64,000 bases of DNA from Xenorhabdus cabanillasii (GTDB taxonomy: Bacteria; Pseudomonadota; Gammaproteobacteria; Enterobacterales; Enterobacteriaceae). The translations under genes were made by a program, and so were the position numbers. A model generated the notes under the pieces. It was not told where the DNA came from. It saw only the letters and a program-made list of their open reading frames with translations, and searched no databases. The stretch spans positions 62,001 to 126,000 of the forward strand of contig NZ_QTUB01000001.1 of NCBI RefSeq assembly GCF_003386665.1. The letters are read 5' to 3'. This document shows, in pieces, positions 33,065 through 42,691 of this stretch (position 1 is the stretch's first letter; each line of letters opens with the position of its first letter).

Positions 33065-34431
33065 TCAATAGCCTAACAGCCCGCATATTTGCCATTTTCT
33101 GGCTAACGCTGGCGCTCGTTTTGATGGTTGCGCTAATGGTGCCCAAGCTGGATTCAAGGCAATTAACCCCACTATTAGACAGTGAATATCAGCAAGGAAA
33201 CCAGATAGCCAGACATATTGGAGAAGAATTAACTCGCTATCCACCCAATGATCTATTCTGGTGGCTAAGGCTAGATCGTGCCATTGCCCAATGGGCACCA
33301 CCAGATCAATTCTTATATCTCGCTACTGCTGAAGGGCGTGTTGTTGGCCATGAGAAAAATTTTGTGCAGGTTGTTCGCAATTTCCTCGGCCAATCTGACA
33401 ATACAGACCATCCTAAAAAGAAAAAATATGGTCGTATAGAAATACTTGGGCCATTTTCAATACGTGATGGTGAAGATTACTATCACCTCTACCAGCTTCG
33501 GCCGGCAGGCAGTCCACAATCAGATTTTATTAATTTGATGTTTGATCGCCCTTTCCTGCTGCCTGCGGCGACCATGTTAATAAGTGCACCACTACTCCTA
33601 TGGCTGGCATGGAGTTTAGCAAAACCCGCCCGTAAGTTAAAAAACGCGGCAGATGAGGTGGCAAAAGGTAATTTAAGACAGCATCCTGAACTGGAATCAG
33701 GCCCACAAGAATTTCTGGCTGCTGGTAGCAGCTTCAATCAGATGATTAGTGCATTAGAAAGAATGGTGACCGCTCAACAAAGGCTGATATCCGATATTTC
33801 GCACGAATTGCGCACTCCTCTTACCCGTTTACAACTTGCAACAGCATTGCTACGTCGTCGTCACGGAGAAAGCAAAGAGCTGGAGCGCATTGAAACAGAA
33901 ACTCAGCGCCTGGATAGCATGATTAATGACTTGTTGGTACTTTCCCGCAACCAGCATAAAAATGAACTACTGCGTGAAAATATCAAAGCCAGCGAGATAT
34001 GGAATGACACATTGGAGAATGCCAAATTTGAAGTCGAACAGATGCACAAAACACTGGATATCGTTTCTCCCCCTGGTTCCTGGACTATTTACTGCAACCC
34101 GGCAGTACTCGGCAGTGCACTGGAAAACATTGTCCGCAACGCTCTTCGCTACTCCAGCAGCCATATCGCCGTGGCATTTAAAGCTGATAATCATGGCGTG
34201 ACGATTACCGTTGATGATGATGGTCCTGGCGTCAACCCGGAAGATCGTGAACATATCTTCCGCCCGTTTTATCGGACAGATGAAGCAAGGGATAGAGAAT
34301 CAGGTGGAACTGGACTGGGGTTGGCAATAGTCGAAACCGCAGTGGAACAACATCGAGGCTGGGTGAAAGCAGAAGATAGCCCTTTAGGCGGGCTAAGATT
34401 GGTGATTTGGTTGCCGTTGCATGGACGATAG
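33061..34431 (+). CDS. cpxA: Envelope-stress sensor histidine kinase CpxA
   Basis: A 456-residue sensor kinase: two membrane helices (about 8-28 and 164-184) around a periplasmic sensor domain, a HAMP linker, the dimerisation/phosphoacceptor helix with His248 (SDISHELRTPLTRLQ) and an ATPase domain with N box (ENIVRNALRYS), G1 (DDDGPGV) and G2 (GGTGLGLAI). His248 is the same residue number as in E. coli CpxA. It phosphorylates CpxR in response to envelope damage and dephosphorylates it at rest. The O-antigen cluster begins 311 bp downstream in the same direction. Confidence 0.97.
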   Translation: MINSLTARIFAIFWLTLALVLMVALMVPKLDSRQLTPLLDSEYQQGNQIARHIGEELTRYPPNDLFWWLRLDRAIAQWAPPDQFLYLATAEGRVVGHEKNFVQVVRNFLGQSDNTDHPKKKKYGRIEILGPFSIRDGEDYYHLYQLRPAGSPQSDFINLMFDRPFLLPAATMLISAPLLLWLAWSLAKPARKLKNAADEVAKGNLRQHPELESGPQEFLAAGSSFNQMISALERMVTAQQRLISDISHELRTPLTRLQLATALLRRRHGESKELERIETETQRLDSMINDLLVLSRNQHKNELLRENIKASEIWNDTLENAKFEVEQMHKTLDIVSPPGSWTIYCNPAVLGSALENIVRNALRYSSSHIAVAFKADNHGVTITVDDDGPGVNPEDREHIFRPFYRTDEARDRESGGTGLGLAIVETAVEQHRGWVKAEDSPLGGLRLVIWLPLHGR

Positions 34432-34624
34432 ATAGATGGCGTCCTGACCGAAATTTAGTTAATAACAGTATGTAATAATTAAAGAAAAAAAGGCTATTAT
34501 GCTTGACCTTGAGGCGTTGAGGGTCTAACCTCGTCGCGGTTTGATGAAAATTACTCGTATAGTTATTTATTTTTAGAGAAAAATTATTCTATATCAATTA
34601 GATAACCAATCCATGATTAATGAT

Positions 34625-34662
34625 GGGCACTCTGGGAGCCATAACCTAGTGCGGTAGCTTTA
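34625..34662 (+). promoter_or_regulatory. JUMPstart sequence with ops element
   Basis: GGCACTCTGGGAGCCATAAC then CTAGTGCGGTAGCTTT follows the JUMPstart pattern (CTCTGG-AGC ... GCGGTAGC). The ops core GCGGTAGC lies at 34651-34658, 85 bp before the rfbB ATG. RfaH is recruited at ops to paused polymerase and prevents early termination in long surface-polysaccharide operons. Together with flanking sequence (34432-34742) it forms the leader of the cluster; no gene lies in that gap. Confidence 0.85.
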
Positions 34663-34742
34663 ATCAAGCATAGACATGTATTTTTCATAAAACTTCCTTC
34701 CTAATTCTAAAACCAACCTTAAAATCAACTGAAAATCCAAAA

Positions 34743-35831
34743 ATGAAAATTCTGGTTACTGGTGGAGCAGGTTTTATTGGCTCTGCATTAATTCGATATA
34801 TTATCAACCATACTGATGACCATGTTATTAATGTTGATAAACTCACTTATGCAGGCAATTTAGAATCACTCAAAGAAATTGATCATAGTCCACGCTATTC
34901 TTTTGAAAAAGCAGATATTTGCGATCGTAATGCTCTCGACTGCATACTAGAAAAATATCAACCGGATGCGATTATGCATTTAGCAGCAGAAAGCCATGTA
35001 GATCGTTCAATCAGTGGCCCTAGTGATTTTATTGAAACCAATATTATTGGCACTTATACTCTTTTGGAAGCCGCTCGAAATTACTGGCAGAAATTACCCG
35101 AAAGCAAAAAAAATAAATTTATTTTTCACCATATTTCAACAGATGAAGTATACGGTGATTTGCCTCATCCAGATGAGCTTCCAGAACATTCTTCCCTTCC
35201 TTTATTTACTGAAAATACAGCCTACGCTCCAAGTAGCCCATATTCAGCATCAAAAGCATCTAGCGATCATTTAGTTAGAGCATGGCACAGAACTTATGGA
35301 TTACCAATAATAGTAACCAATTGTTCCAACAATTATGGACCTTACCATTTTCCAGAAAAATTAATTCCTCTTGTTATCTTGAATGCATTAGAAGGGAAAT
35401 CTTTGCCAATCTATGGTAAGGGAGATCAAATTCGGGATTGGTTATATGTTGAAGACCATGCAAGAGCACTATATTTAGTTGTTAATACTGGTAAAAATGG
35501 TGAAACTTATAATATCGGTGGTCATAACGAAAAAACCAACCTCGAAGTTGTCGAGAAAATTTGCCAAATTTTGGATGAACTCGTTCCTAAAGAAGTTTCT
35601 TATAAAAAGCAAATTACCTTTGTTGCTGATCGACCAGGCCATGATCGTCGTTATGCGATCGATGCCGACAAAATCAGCAAAGAGTTTGACTGGAAGTCGC
35701 TGGAAACGTTTGAGAGCGGTATCCGCAAAACGGTTAAGTGGTACTTATCAAACGCCACGTGGGTCGAGAACGTGAAGAGTGGTGCCTACCAGTCGTGGAT
35801 TGAGCAAAACTATGGGAAACGTAGTAAATGA
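34743..35831 (+). CDS. rfbB: dTDP-glucose 4,6-dehydratase
   Basis: A 362-residue extended SDR. NAD loop [10 protein letters not shown] (7-16), [21 protein letters not shown] (Thr-Asp-Glu of the active site) and the catalytic YSASK at about 167-171, all as in RmlB. It converts dTDP-glucose to dTDP-4-keto-6-deoxyglucose, the branch point here for both dTDP-L-rhamnose (RfbC, RfbD) and the 3-amino sugar path (FdtA, FdtB). First gene of the cluster, 4-bp overlap with rfbD. The first ~880 bases are AT-rich, while the last ~190 turn GC-richer like the following genes, suggesting a recombination joint near 35.62 kb. Confidence 0.96.
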   Translation: MKILVTGGAGFIGSALIRYIINHTDDHVINVDKLTYAGNLESLKEIDHSPRYSFEKADICDRNALDCILEKYQPDAIMHLAAESHVDRSISGPSDFIETNIIGTYTLLEAARNYWQKLPESKKNKFIFHHISTDEVYGDLPHPDELPEHSSLPLFTENTAYAPSSPYSASKASSDHLVRAWHRTYGLPIIVTNCSNNYGPYHFPEKLIPLVILNALEGKSLPIYGKGDQIRDWLYVEDHARALYLVVNTGKNGETYNIGGHNEKTNLEVVEKICQILDELVPKEVSYKKQITFVADRPGHDRRYAIDADKISKEFDWKSLETFESGIRKTVKWYLSNATWVENVKSGAYQSWIEQNYGKRSK

Positions 35832-36727
35832 ATATTCTGTTGTTCGGTAAGAATGGGCAAGTTGGATGGGAACTTCAGCGTTCACTCGCGCCGCTAGGCA
35901 ACCTGATTGTGCTGGATGTTCAATCTACTGAATATTGTGGTGATTTCAGTAATCCGGCGGGTATTGCCGAAACTGTATGTCGCATCAAACCAGACGTAAT
36001 TGTTAATGCTGCTGCTCATACGGCCGTCGACAAAGCGGAGTCTGAACCTGAGCTTGCCTCGTTGCTGAACGCCGAAAGCGTAGAAGCCATCGCCCGAGAA
36101 GCAGCAAAAATTGACACTTGGGTCATCCACTATTCAACCGATTATGTTTTCTCGGGAGAGGGTGAAAAGCCATGGGTGGAAACTGATAGCACAGCGCCGC
36201 TGAACGTCTATGGTCAGACAAAATTAGCGGGGGAGAAAGCACTACAGGAAAACTGCCCGAAGCATCTCATTTTTCGCACCAGTTGGGTTTATGCCGATAA
36301 AGGCAACAACTTTGCGAAAACGATGCTGAAACTGGCGAAGGAGCGTCAGGAACTTTCTATTATTAATGACCAGTTTGGTGCGCCGACAGGAGCTGAACTG
36401 TTGGCTGATTGTACTGCTCACGCTATTCGTACTGCCATTATGCAGCCGCAAGTGGCAGGATTATATCATTTAGTTGCTGGGGGGGAAACCTGCTGGCATG
36501 ACTACGCCGGGCTGGTTTTAGCTGAGGCGAAACGTGCCGGGATAGAACTGGCGCTGAGCAAATTAAACGCGGTATCTACAGATAATTTTCCTACACCGGC
36601 GAAGCGTCCGCATAATTCACGATTGAATACAGAAAAATTTCAGCACACCTTTGGTCTGGTACTCCCGCATTGGGAAGTAGGAGTAAAACGCATGTTGGCA
36701 GAGTTGATTACAACGACTGCACCTTAA
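35828..36727 (+). CDS. rfbD: dTDP-4-dehydrorhamnose reductase
   Basis: A 299-residue SDR-family reductase that makes dTDP-L-rhamnose, the last step of the pathway. It has [12 protein letters not shown] (cofactor loop), [23 protein letters not shown] and YGQTKLAGE (Tyr-x3-Lys), then RTSWVY and [10 protein letters not shown], all characteristic of RmlD. Starts on the last bases of rfbB (ATGA overlap) and is followed by rfbA after 21 bases, the classic rfbBDA order. Needs the RfbC epimerase product, encoded 5 kb downstream in the same cluster. Confidence 0.96.
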   Translation: MNILLFGKNGQVGWELQRSLAPLGNLIVLDVQSTEYCGDFSNPAGIAETVCRIKPDVIVNAAAHTAVDKAESEPELASLLNAESVEAIAREAAKIDTWVIHYSTDYVFSGEGEKPWVETDSTAPLNVYGQTKLAGEKALQENCPKHLIFRTSWVYADKGNNFAKTMLKLAKERQELSIINDQFGAPTGAELLADCTAHAIRTAIMQPQVAGLYHLVAGGETCWHDYAGLVLAEAKRAGIELALSKLNAVSTDNFPTPAKRPHNSRLNTEKFQHTFGLVLPHWEVGVKRMLAELITTTAP

Positions 36728-36748
36728 TTCATTCTCTGAGATAGTAAA

Positions 36749-37627
36749 ATGAAAACACGGAAAGGTATTATTCTGGCTGGCGGTTCAGGAACTCGTCTTT
36801 ATCCTGTGACTATGGTTGTGAGCAAACAGTTGCTGCCGATTTATGATAAGCCGATGATCTATTACCCTCTGTCAACTTTGATGTTGGCTGGCATTCGCGA
36901 TATCCTGATTATCAGTACGCCGCAAGATACGCCGCGCTTTGAGCAATTGTTTGGCGACGGTAGCCAGTGGGGGCTAAATCTGCAATACAAAGTACAGCCA
37001 AGCCCGGATGGTCTGGCACAGGCGTTTATTATCGGTGAGGAGTTTATTGGTGATGATGACTGCGCGCTGGTGTTGGGCGACAATATTTTCTACGGTCATG
37101 ATTTACCGCAACTGCTGGATGGCGCGGTGAATCAGGAACGCGGGGCGACGGTTTTTGCTTACCACGTTAACGATCCTGAGCGTTATGGCGTCGTTGAGTT
37201 TGATAAACAAGGCATGGCAATTAGCCTTGAAGAAAAACCGACTGAGCCGAAAAGTAACTATGCGGTGACCGGTCTCTACTTCTATGACAATGATGTCATT
37301 GAAATGGCTAAAAGCCTAAAACCTTCTGCGCGTGGCGAACTAGAAATTACTGATATTAATCGCCTGTATCAGGAGCAGGGTCATCTGTCCGTGGCGATAA
37401 TGGGGCGTGGTTACGCGTGGCTCGACACCGGAACGCATCAAAGTCTGATCGAGGCCAGTAACTTTATCGCAACCATCGAAGAACGTCAGGGATTGAAAGT
37501 GTCCTGTCCTGAAGAGATTGCTTTCCGCAAAGGGTTTATTGACGCTGGGCAAATCGAAAAACTGGCTAAACCGCTAGCAAAAAATAATTACGGAAAGTAC
37601 CTGCTGAAGATGATTGGTAAAAAATAA
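36749..37627 (+). CDS. rfbA: Glucose-1-phosphate thymidylyltransferase
   Basis: A 292-residue nucleotidyltransferase making dTDP-glucose from glucose-1-phosphate and dTTP, the entry to both dTDP-sugar routes in the cluster. Visible motifs: [11 protein letters not shown] (nucleotide loop), [27 protein letters not shown] (metal-binding Asp), [20 protein letters not shown] and [12 protein letters not shown]. Full family length. Last gene of the compact rfbBDA block; an 82-bp gap precedes the next gene. Confidence 0.96.
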   Translation: MKTRKGIILAGGSGTRLYPVTMVVSKQLLPIYDKPMIYYPLSTLMLAGIRDILIISTPQDTPRFEQLFGDGSQWGLNLQYKVQPSPDGLAQAFIIGEEFIGDDDCALVLGDNIFYGHDLPQLLDGAVNQERGATVFAYHVNDPERYGVVEFDKQGMAISLEEKPTEPKSNYAVTGLYFYDNDVIEMAKSLKPSARGELEITDINRLYQEQGHLSVAIMGRGYAWLDTGTHQSLIEASNFIATIEERQGLKVSCPEEIAFRKGFIDAGQIEKLAKPLAKNNYGKYLLKMIGKK

Positions 37628-37709
37628 CTGTAGAAGAAAGGCGTAATGCCTTTCTTTTAATCAGATCCTCAGTACCAATCAAATAATAACTGTTAATAAA
37701 TAGCTTACA

Positions 37710-38651
37710 ATGAAAATATTGATCACGGGTATCTCTGGTTTTTTAGGTTCAAGACTTTCAGAGCTGCTAATGAATAAGTCATTCGATGTTTCAGGTAGCT
37801 CACGCACAGGTGATGCAACACGAAATATCTACGCCACTGGCGATATTGATGGTCATACAGCGTGGCATGACATCGTCTCTGGTTGTGATGTCGTTATTCA
37901 TGTGGCAGGACGCGCGCACATTCTGAATGACAAAGAAACAGATATTGCCGCGGTGTTTAAAAAGGTGAATTGTGATGCGACAATAAAACTCGCTGAAGAT
38001 GCCTTTGCAGCGGGTGTCAAGCAGTTTATCTTTATCAGTTCGATCGGTGTAAGTGGTGATAATTCAAAACAACAAGCCATTAGTGAAAATTCCACACCGC
38101 ATCCCGTTTCACACTATGCAATTTCCAAATACGAAGCAGAAAAACAGCTGCTGGAAAAATACAAAAACACGAAGATGGCCATTACCATTATTCGTCCAGC
38201 ATTAATTTGTGGTCCGAATGCGCCGGGAAATATCGAGCGTCTGCTGAAGCTGGTGGCAAGTGATTTGCTGCTGCCGTTCAAAAAGGTCAACAATGTCAGA
38301 AGCATGGCGTCATTGGACAATTTATGTGATTTTATTGCCCACTGCATTGGTAATCCGTTGGCAAAAGACGAGACATTTGTTTTTTCTGATGAGATTGAAT
38401 TGTCAATCGAAGAGATTGCCAGCACGATGGGCGCAGGGATGGGGAAAAAAGTCAGACTGATCTATTTCCCTCCCTTTATCCTGAAATCGCTGTTGTCTTT
38501 GCTGGGCAAAAAGAAAATATATGAGCAGCTTTTCGAGTCGTTAACTGTTGATGCATCGAAATCCAGAACGTTGATGAAGTGGCAACCGGTTGTAACTATC
38601 TGGGATTCCCTCTTCGCTGCGGGTCAGGCATTTCACGAGGATAAAAAATAA
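37710..38651 (+). CDS. NAD-dependent sugar epimerase/reductase (WbpV-like)
   Basis: A 313-residue extended SDR with the NAD loop TGISGFLGSRL (6-16), HVAGRAHI, ISSIGVSG and the active-site YAISKYEAE (Tyr-x3-Lys). It resembles the small reductase/epimerase that accompanies a WbpM-type dehydratase and a WbpL-type transferase in many O-antigen clusters (P. aeruginosa WbpV). There it reduces UDP-4-keto-6-deoxy-GlcNAc to UDP-QuiNAc or UDP-FucNAc. Here the next gene is that transferase (one-base overlap) and the third is the dehydratase, so the same role is likely. Which epimer is made cannot be told. Confidence 0.8.
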   Translation: MKILITGISGFLGSRLSELLMNKSFDVSGSSRTGDATRNIYATGDIDGHTAWHDIVSGCDVVIHVAGRAHILNDKETDIAAVFKKVNCDATIKLAEDAFAAGVKQFIFISSIGVSGDNSKQQAISENSTPHPVSHYAISKYEAEKQLLEKYKNTKMAITIIRPALICGPNAPGNIERLLKLVASDLLLPFKKVNNVRSMASLDNLCDFIAHCIGNPLAKDETFVFSDEIELSIEEIASTMGAGMGKKVRLIYFPPFILKSLLSLLGKKKIYEQLFESLTVDASKSRTLMKWQPVVTIWDSLFAAGQAFHEDKK

Positions 38652-39685
38652 TGTCATCCATCGTCATGTCGCTGTCGGCGTTTATTATTGCTTGCGTTCT
38701 GACCTGGCTGTTGCGGGTCTACGCTATTCGCAATAATGTCCTCGATATTCCGGTGCATCGCAGTTCGCACTCCATTCCAACACCGCGAGGCGGCGGAGTT
38801 GCCATTGTTATCACGCTACTTGCTTTTGTGGGCATTGGCTACTTTTCACAGCTTATTTCTCGCGATATGATGTTGGCGCTGGCTATTCCTGGTTTGATCA
38901 CCGCAGTCATCGGTTTCATTGATGATCACAAGCACATAGATGCGAAACTGCGTCTGGTGTTCCATTTCCTGGCCGCCGGTTCCGGGCTTTATTTTATCGG
39001 TGGTTTCCCGGCGGTTGTGTTTGCCGGTTACAGCATCAATATTCCCATTGTTGGCATCGTCTTTGGCCTGCTGTTCCTTGTTTGGATGCTGAATCTCTAT
39101 AATTTTATGGACGGGATTAATGGTATTGCAGGCAGCGAAGCGGTGTCATTCGGTGCATTGAGCCTGTTGGTTATTGGCTTAAGTAACCCGGCATTGTTAG
39201 GGCAAGATTTGTCCTTGTGCCTGCTGATTCTTGCCGGCGCCAGCATCGGGTTCCTGGTATGGAACTTCCCGGTTGTGCGCATCTTTATGGGCGATGCGGG
39301 CAGCGGATTTTTAGGGATTGTTATTGGCCTGCTGGTACTGATTGTCAGCCATGAGGATAGCCGCCTATTCTTTGCCGAATTGATTTTGCTGGGCGTATTT
39401 GTGGTCGATGCGACCGTAACGCTGTTACGCCGCGTGGCACACGGGCAAAAACCTTTTGAAGCGCATGCCAGCCATTGCTATCAAATATTGTCCCGTCATT
39501 ATCAATCTCATGCGAAGGTCACAACGGGTGCGATAGCGATTAACGTATTTTGGCTAACGCCTCTTTCTTTTGCTGCGGCAACATCGCGCCTTGATGGCGT
39601 ATTGGCTCTTATCATTGCATGGGTTCCTTTAATCGCGTTGGCGTGGAAATGTGGGGCGGGTGTTAAGGATAAAATTCGAGCGTGA
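38651..39685 (+). CDS. Undecaprenyl-phosphate sugar-1-phosphate transferase (WbpL/WecA type)
   Basis: A 344-residue polytopic protein of the MraY/WecA superfamily with about ten membrane helices. Signature loops: VHRSSHSIPTPRGGG near the start, FIDDHKHIDAK (aspartate pair), LYNFMDGINGIAGSEA, FMGDAGSGFLG and the C-terminal FEAHASHCYQ. It initiates O-unit assembly by placing an N-acetylamino-6-deoxyhexose phosphate on undecaprenyl phosphate. With WbpV- and WbpM-like neighbours, the substrate is probably UDP-D-FucNAc or UDP-D-QuiNAc, as for WbpL. Its start shares a base with the upstream stop (TAATG). Confidence 0.9.
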   Translation: MSSIVMSLSAFIIACVLTWLLRVYAIRNNVLDIPVHRSSHSIPTPRGGGVAIVITLLAFVGIGYFSQLISRDMMLALAIPGLITAVIGFIDDHKHIDAKLRLVFHFLAAGSGLYFIGGFPAVVFAGYSINIPIVGIVFGLLFLVWMLNLYNFMDGINGIAGSEAVSFGALSLLVIGLSNPALLGQDLSLCLLILAGASIGFLVWNFPVVRIFMGDAGSGFLGIVIGLLVLIVSHEDSRLFFAELILLGVFVVDATVTLLRRVAHGQKPFEAHASHCYQILSRHYQSHAKVTTGAIAINVFWLTPLSFAAATSRLDGVLALIIAWVPLIALAWKCGAGVKDKIRA

Positions 39686-39788
39686 GCGTAGGTATTCGCA
39701 ATTTGTTTTTGAATATAAAGTCACGACTGGATGTGTCACAATAAATCCAGCTAGGTAATCAAGTAGCGTGTAAAAGATTAGGAATATC

Positions 39789-41660
39789 ATGTTAGTCTGG
39801 TTTGTCTCATTACCAAGGTCATACAAAAGAATAATCTCTCTTTCCATCGACATTTTTCTTTTGGTCTTCTCTTTTTGGCTCGCTTTGTGGTTAAGAATTG
39901 ATGTATTGATGCCAATCAGTAGCATCCAGCATTGGTATCTTGTTTCTTTCAATACCTTAGTAACACTTCTGGTCTTTATTAAGCTGGGCTTGTATCGGGC
40001 AGTTTTGCGCTATCTGAGCGCGAAAGTGCTGGTTTTGGTGGCTATCGGTATGGCGCTGTCTGCCGCGTTACTGATCATGCTCGCTTTCTTCACCAATATC
40101 TATTTGCCGCGTACGATCCCGGGCATCTATTTTGCCGTTGGTCTGTTATTCGTTGTTGGTTCGCGACTTTTACTGCGCATGCTGCTCAACAGGTGCATGA
40201 ATTTCGGTACTAAAGTTATCATCTATGGTGCGGGTGCATCCGGGAGACAATTGTTGCCAGCGTTGAGTCAGGCGGCGGAATATTATCCGATTGCGTTCGT
40301 TGACGAGAATGAGAAGTTACAAAATACTATCATTCACGGCGTGACGGTTTATAGCCCGCAGAAACTGAAATGGCTGGTTAATAAGTATAATGCCAGGAAA
40401 ATACTTTTAGCGATGCCAAGCGCCAGCCGTGAACGCAAAAGAGAAGTGATTGCCATGCTGGAAGGACTACCCTGCGAAGTGTTATCTATTCCAGGCATAG
40501 TCGATTTGGTTGAAGGTAAAGCCACAATCGATACGATCAAGAAAGTCTCGATTGCCGACCTACTGGGTAGAGATCCTGTTGCGCCGTTGCCGCAGTTGAT
40601 CTCCAGAAATATCAAAGATAAAGTGGTGCTGGTTACAGGAGCTGGAGGCTCAATTGGCTCTGAACTATGTCGGCAGATACTCAACAACAGCCCCAGCACG
40701 CTGGTTCTGTATGAGATTTCTGAATTCTCCCTGTATGCCATTGAGCGCGAGCTGAGTGGTCTTATCAAGCACTTGAATGCGAACATTACGCTGGTGCCGA
40801 TTCTTGGGTGTGTGCAGGATCAACACCACCTTGAACGTGTGATGACCCGTTTTAAAATTGAAACGGTCTACCATGCGGCGGCCTATAAGCATGTGCCGCT
40901 GGTTGAATATAATGTTGTTAACGGCGTCATGAACAACATTTTTGGTACGTTGAATTGTGCGAAGGCTGCTATCAACAGCGGCGTGCGTAAATTCGTACTG
41001 ATTTCAACAGACAAAGCGGTACGTCCAACAAATACGATGGGGGCGACGAAGAGGATGGCTGAACTGGTGCTGCAATCTTTGTCAGCACAGCAGAAATCGA
41101 CCTGCTTCTGTATGGTGCGCTTTGGAAACGTTCTTGGTTCATCCGGCTCTGTTGTGCCGCTATTTGAAAAACAGATTGAAGTGGGCGGCCCAGTAACACT
41201 GACGCATCAGGATATCATTCGTTATTTCATGACTATCCCGGAAGCGGCTCAGTTGGTTATTCAGGCTGGCGCGATGGGCAAAGGCGGTGATGTGTTTGTG
41301 CTTGATATGGGCGAACCGGTGAAAATTCTGGATCTGGCTCACCGCATGGTCTCCCTGAGTGGTTTGAGCGTGAAAGATGAAGAGACCGGGAAAGGTGATA
41401 TTACGATTAAAATCACTGGATTGCGGCCTGGGGAGAAACTATTTGAAGAGCTGCTGATTGGTGAAAATGTTGAAAAAACGCAGCATCCACGCATTCTGAC
41501 CGCCAATGAAATAATGCTCGACTACGATAAATTACAAGAGTATTTGTGCGAAATGAAGAACGCTTGTATGAATTACGATCAAGTTAAAATACGAGAGATT
41601 CTAATTAGTGCGCAGACTGGTTTTAAACCTTCTGATGATATCTGTGATATATTGTCTTAA
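39789..41660 (+). CDS. WbpM-like nucleotide-sugar 4,6-dehydratase, membrane-bound
   Basis: A 623-residue protein. Four N-terminal membrane helices (within residues 15-120), a CoA-binding-like Rossmann fold (about 130-260, IIYGAGASGRQLLPAL) and the catalytic SDR domain from about 280 (VLVTGAGGSIGSELCRQI, YHAAAYKHVPLVE, ISTDKAVRPTNTMGATKRMAE). The usual catalytic Tyr is Met (MGATK), as in WbpM and PglF. It converts UDP-GlcNAc to UDP-4-keto-6-deoxy-GlcNAc, feeding the upstream reductase and initiating transferase. Full length. A 103-bp gap before it contains no gene. Confidence 0.92.
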   Translation: MLVWFVSLPRSYKRIISLSIDIFLLVFSFWLALWLRIDVLMPISSIQHWYLVSFNTLVTLLVFIKLGLYRAVLRYLSAKVLVLVAIGMALSAALLIMLAFFTNIYLPRTIPGIYFAVGLLFVVGSRLLLRMLLNRCMNFGTKVIIYGAGASGRQLLPALSQAAEYYPIAFVDENEKLQNTIIHGVTVYSPQKLKWLVNKYNARKILLAMPSASRERKREVIAMLEGLPCEVLSIPGIVDLVEGKATIDTIKKVSIADLLGRDPVAPLPQLISRNIKDKVVLVTGAGGSIGSELCRQILNNSPSTLVLYEISEFSLYAIERELSGLIKHLNANITLVPILGCVQDQHHLERVMTRFKIETVYHAAAYKHVPLVEYNVVNGVMNNIFGTLNCAKAAINSGVRKFVLISTDKAVRPTNTMGATKRMAELVLQSLSAQQKSTCFCMVRFGNVLGSSGSVVPLFEKQIEVGGPVTLTHQDIIRYFMTIPEAAQLVIQAGAMGKGGDVFVLDMGEPVKILDLAHRMVSLSGLSVKDEETGKGDITIKITGLRPGEKLFEELLIGENVEKTQHPRILTANEIMLDYDKLQEYLCEMKNACMNYDQVKIREILISAQTGFKPSDDICDILS

Positions 41661-41742
41661 AGGTTTTTGGCGTGACAGTAATAGCGAGCAAAGAGTTGAT
41701 TGTTATCGCTAATATTTATTAACTTAATGCATCGGAATTAAA

Positions 41743-42297
41743 ATGCTCTTAACAGCAACCAAAATACCTGGAGTGTTGATTTTTGAACCTAAAATTTTCA
41801 AAGATGAACGCGGATATTTTTATGAAAGCTTCAATCATGCCAAATTTGAAGAAGCTGTCGGTCATAAAGTCACTTTTGTCCAGGATAACCAATCAAAATC
41901 GCAGAAAGGTGTTGTCCGTGGTTTGCATTTTCAAGCGGCACCCTCAGCACAGGGTAAATTAGTTCGCTGCGTTGCTGGTGAAGTCTATGATGTCGCGGTT
42001 GATATCAGAGAAGGTTCGCTAACGTTTGGTCAGTGGGTTGGCGTGCATTTATCTGCTGAGAACTGCAAACAACTGTGGATCCCGGAAGGTTTTGCCCATG
42101 GCTTTGCTACGTTGAGTGATTCGGCTATTTTCCTCTATAAAACAACTAATTATTACAATCCTAAAGCGGAACGGACCATTCTGTGGAACGATCCTGCACT
42201 GGCTATTGACTGGCATGTAGAACAACCAATCTCATCCGATAAAGACAAAATTGCGCCTCTGTTACAGCAATTACTGGAGAACAACGGTGGATATTAA
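41743..42297 (+). CDS. rfbC: dTDP-4-dehydrorhamnose 3,5-epimerase
   Basis: A 184-residue RmlC cupin. Conserved FEPKIFKDERGYFYESF at the start, the active-site RGLHFQ (base His near 63), GEVYDVAVDIR, WIPEGFAHGF and NYYNPKAERTILWNDP. It makes the 3,5-epimer reduced by RfbD to dTDP-L-rhamnose. It is split from rfbBDA by three genes of the FucNAc/QuiNAc path and overlaps the start of fdtA by 11 bases, so both enzymes acting on dTDP-4-keto-6-deoxyglucose are translated together. Confidence 0.96.
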   Translation: MLLTATKIPGVLIFEPKIFKDERGYFYESFNHAKFEEAVGHKVTFVQDNQSKSQKGVVRGLHFQAAPSAQGKLVRCVAGEVYDVAVDIREGSLTFGQWVGVHLSAENCKQLWIPEGFAHGFATLSDSAIFLYKTTNYYNPKAERTILWNDPALAIDWHVEQPISSDKDKIAPLLQQLLENNGGY

Positions 42298-42691
42298 ACT
42301 GATTCCTCTTCAAACCCATGGTGATGAGCGTGGTTCTTTAGTTGCTCTGGAGTATGGCAGCAATATTCCGTTCGAAATCAAACGCGTTTATTATTTGTTC
42401 AACACTGATAAAGGTGTCAAACGTGGTTTCCACGCGCACAGAAATCTGAAACAGATTGCTATTGCCGTTCGCGGTTCTTGCCGGTTCGTTCTGGATGATG
42501 GTAAAGAGCGAGTGAGTCTGCTGCTGGATAACCCTGCGCAGGGATTGGTGATTGAATCCTTCATCTGGCGTGAAATGATCGATTTTTCAGAGGATTGTGT
42601 TCTGATGGTGTTGGCCAACGAACTCTATGATGAGAGCGACTATGTGCGCAATTACGATGACTTTCTGGGGTCGGTTCAGGGGAGGGCTTGA
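42287..42691 (+). CDS. fdtA: dTDP-4-keto-6-deoxyglucose 3,4-ketoisomerase (FdtA/QdtA family)
   Basis: A 134-residue WxcM/FdtA-like cupin: LIPLQTHGDERGSLVALE, IKRVYYLFNTDKGVKRGFHAH (two catalytic His), QIAIAVRGSCRFVLDDG and VLMVLANELYDESDY. It moves the keto group from C4 to C3, giving the substrate for a C3 aminotransferase. The start is GTG 42287, with GGAG at 42276-42279; an upstream in-frame ATG at 42251 lies deep in rfbC and is rejected. FdtA and QdtA give galacto or gluco products, and the difference cannot be read by eye, so Fuc3N versus Qui3N is open. Confidence 0.88.
   Translation: MDIKLIPLQTHGDERGSLVALEYGSNIPFEIKRVYYLFNTDKGVKRGFHAHRNLKQIAIAVRGSCRFVLDDGKERVSLLLDNPAQGLVIESFIWREMIDFSEDCVLMVLANELYDESDYVRNYDDFLGSVQGRA

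Noticed and set aside
40349..40786. 145-codon leftward frame inside the WbpM-like gene
   Set aside because: Antisense to an intact dehydratase with catalytic motifs.
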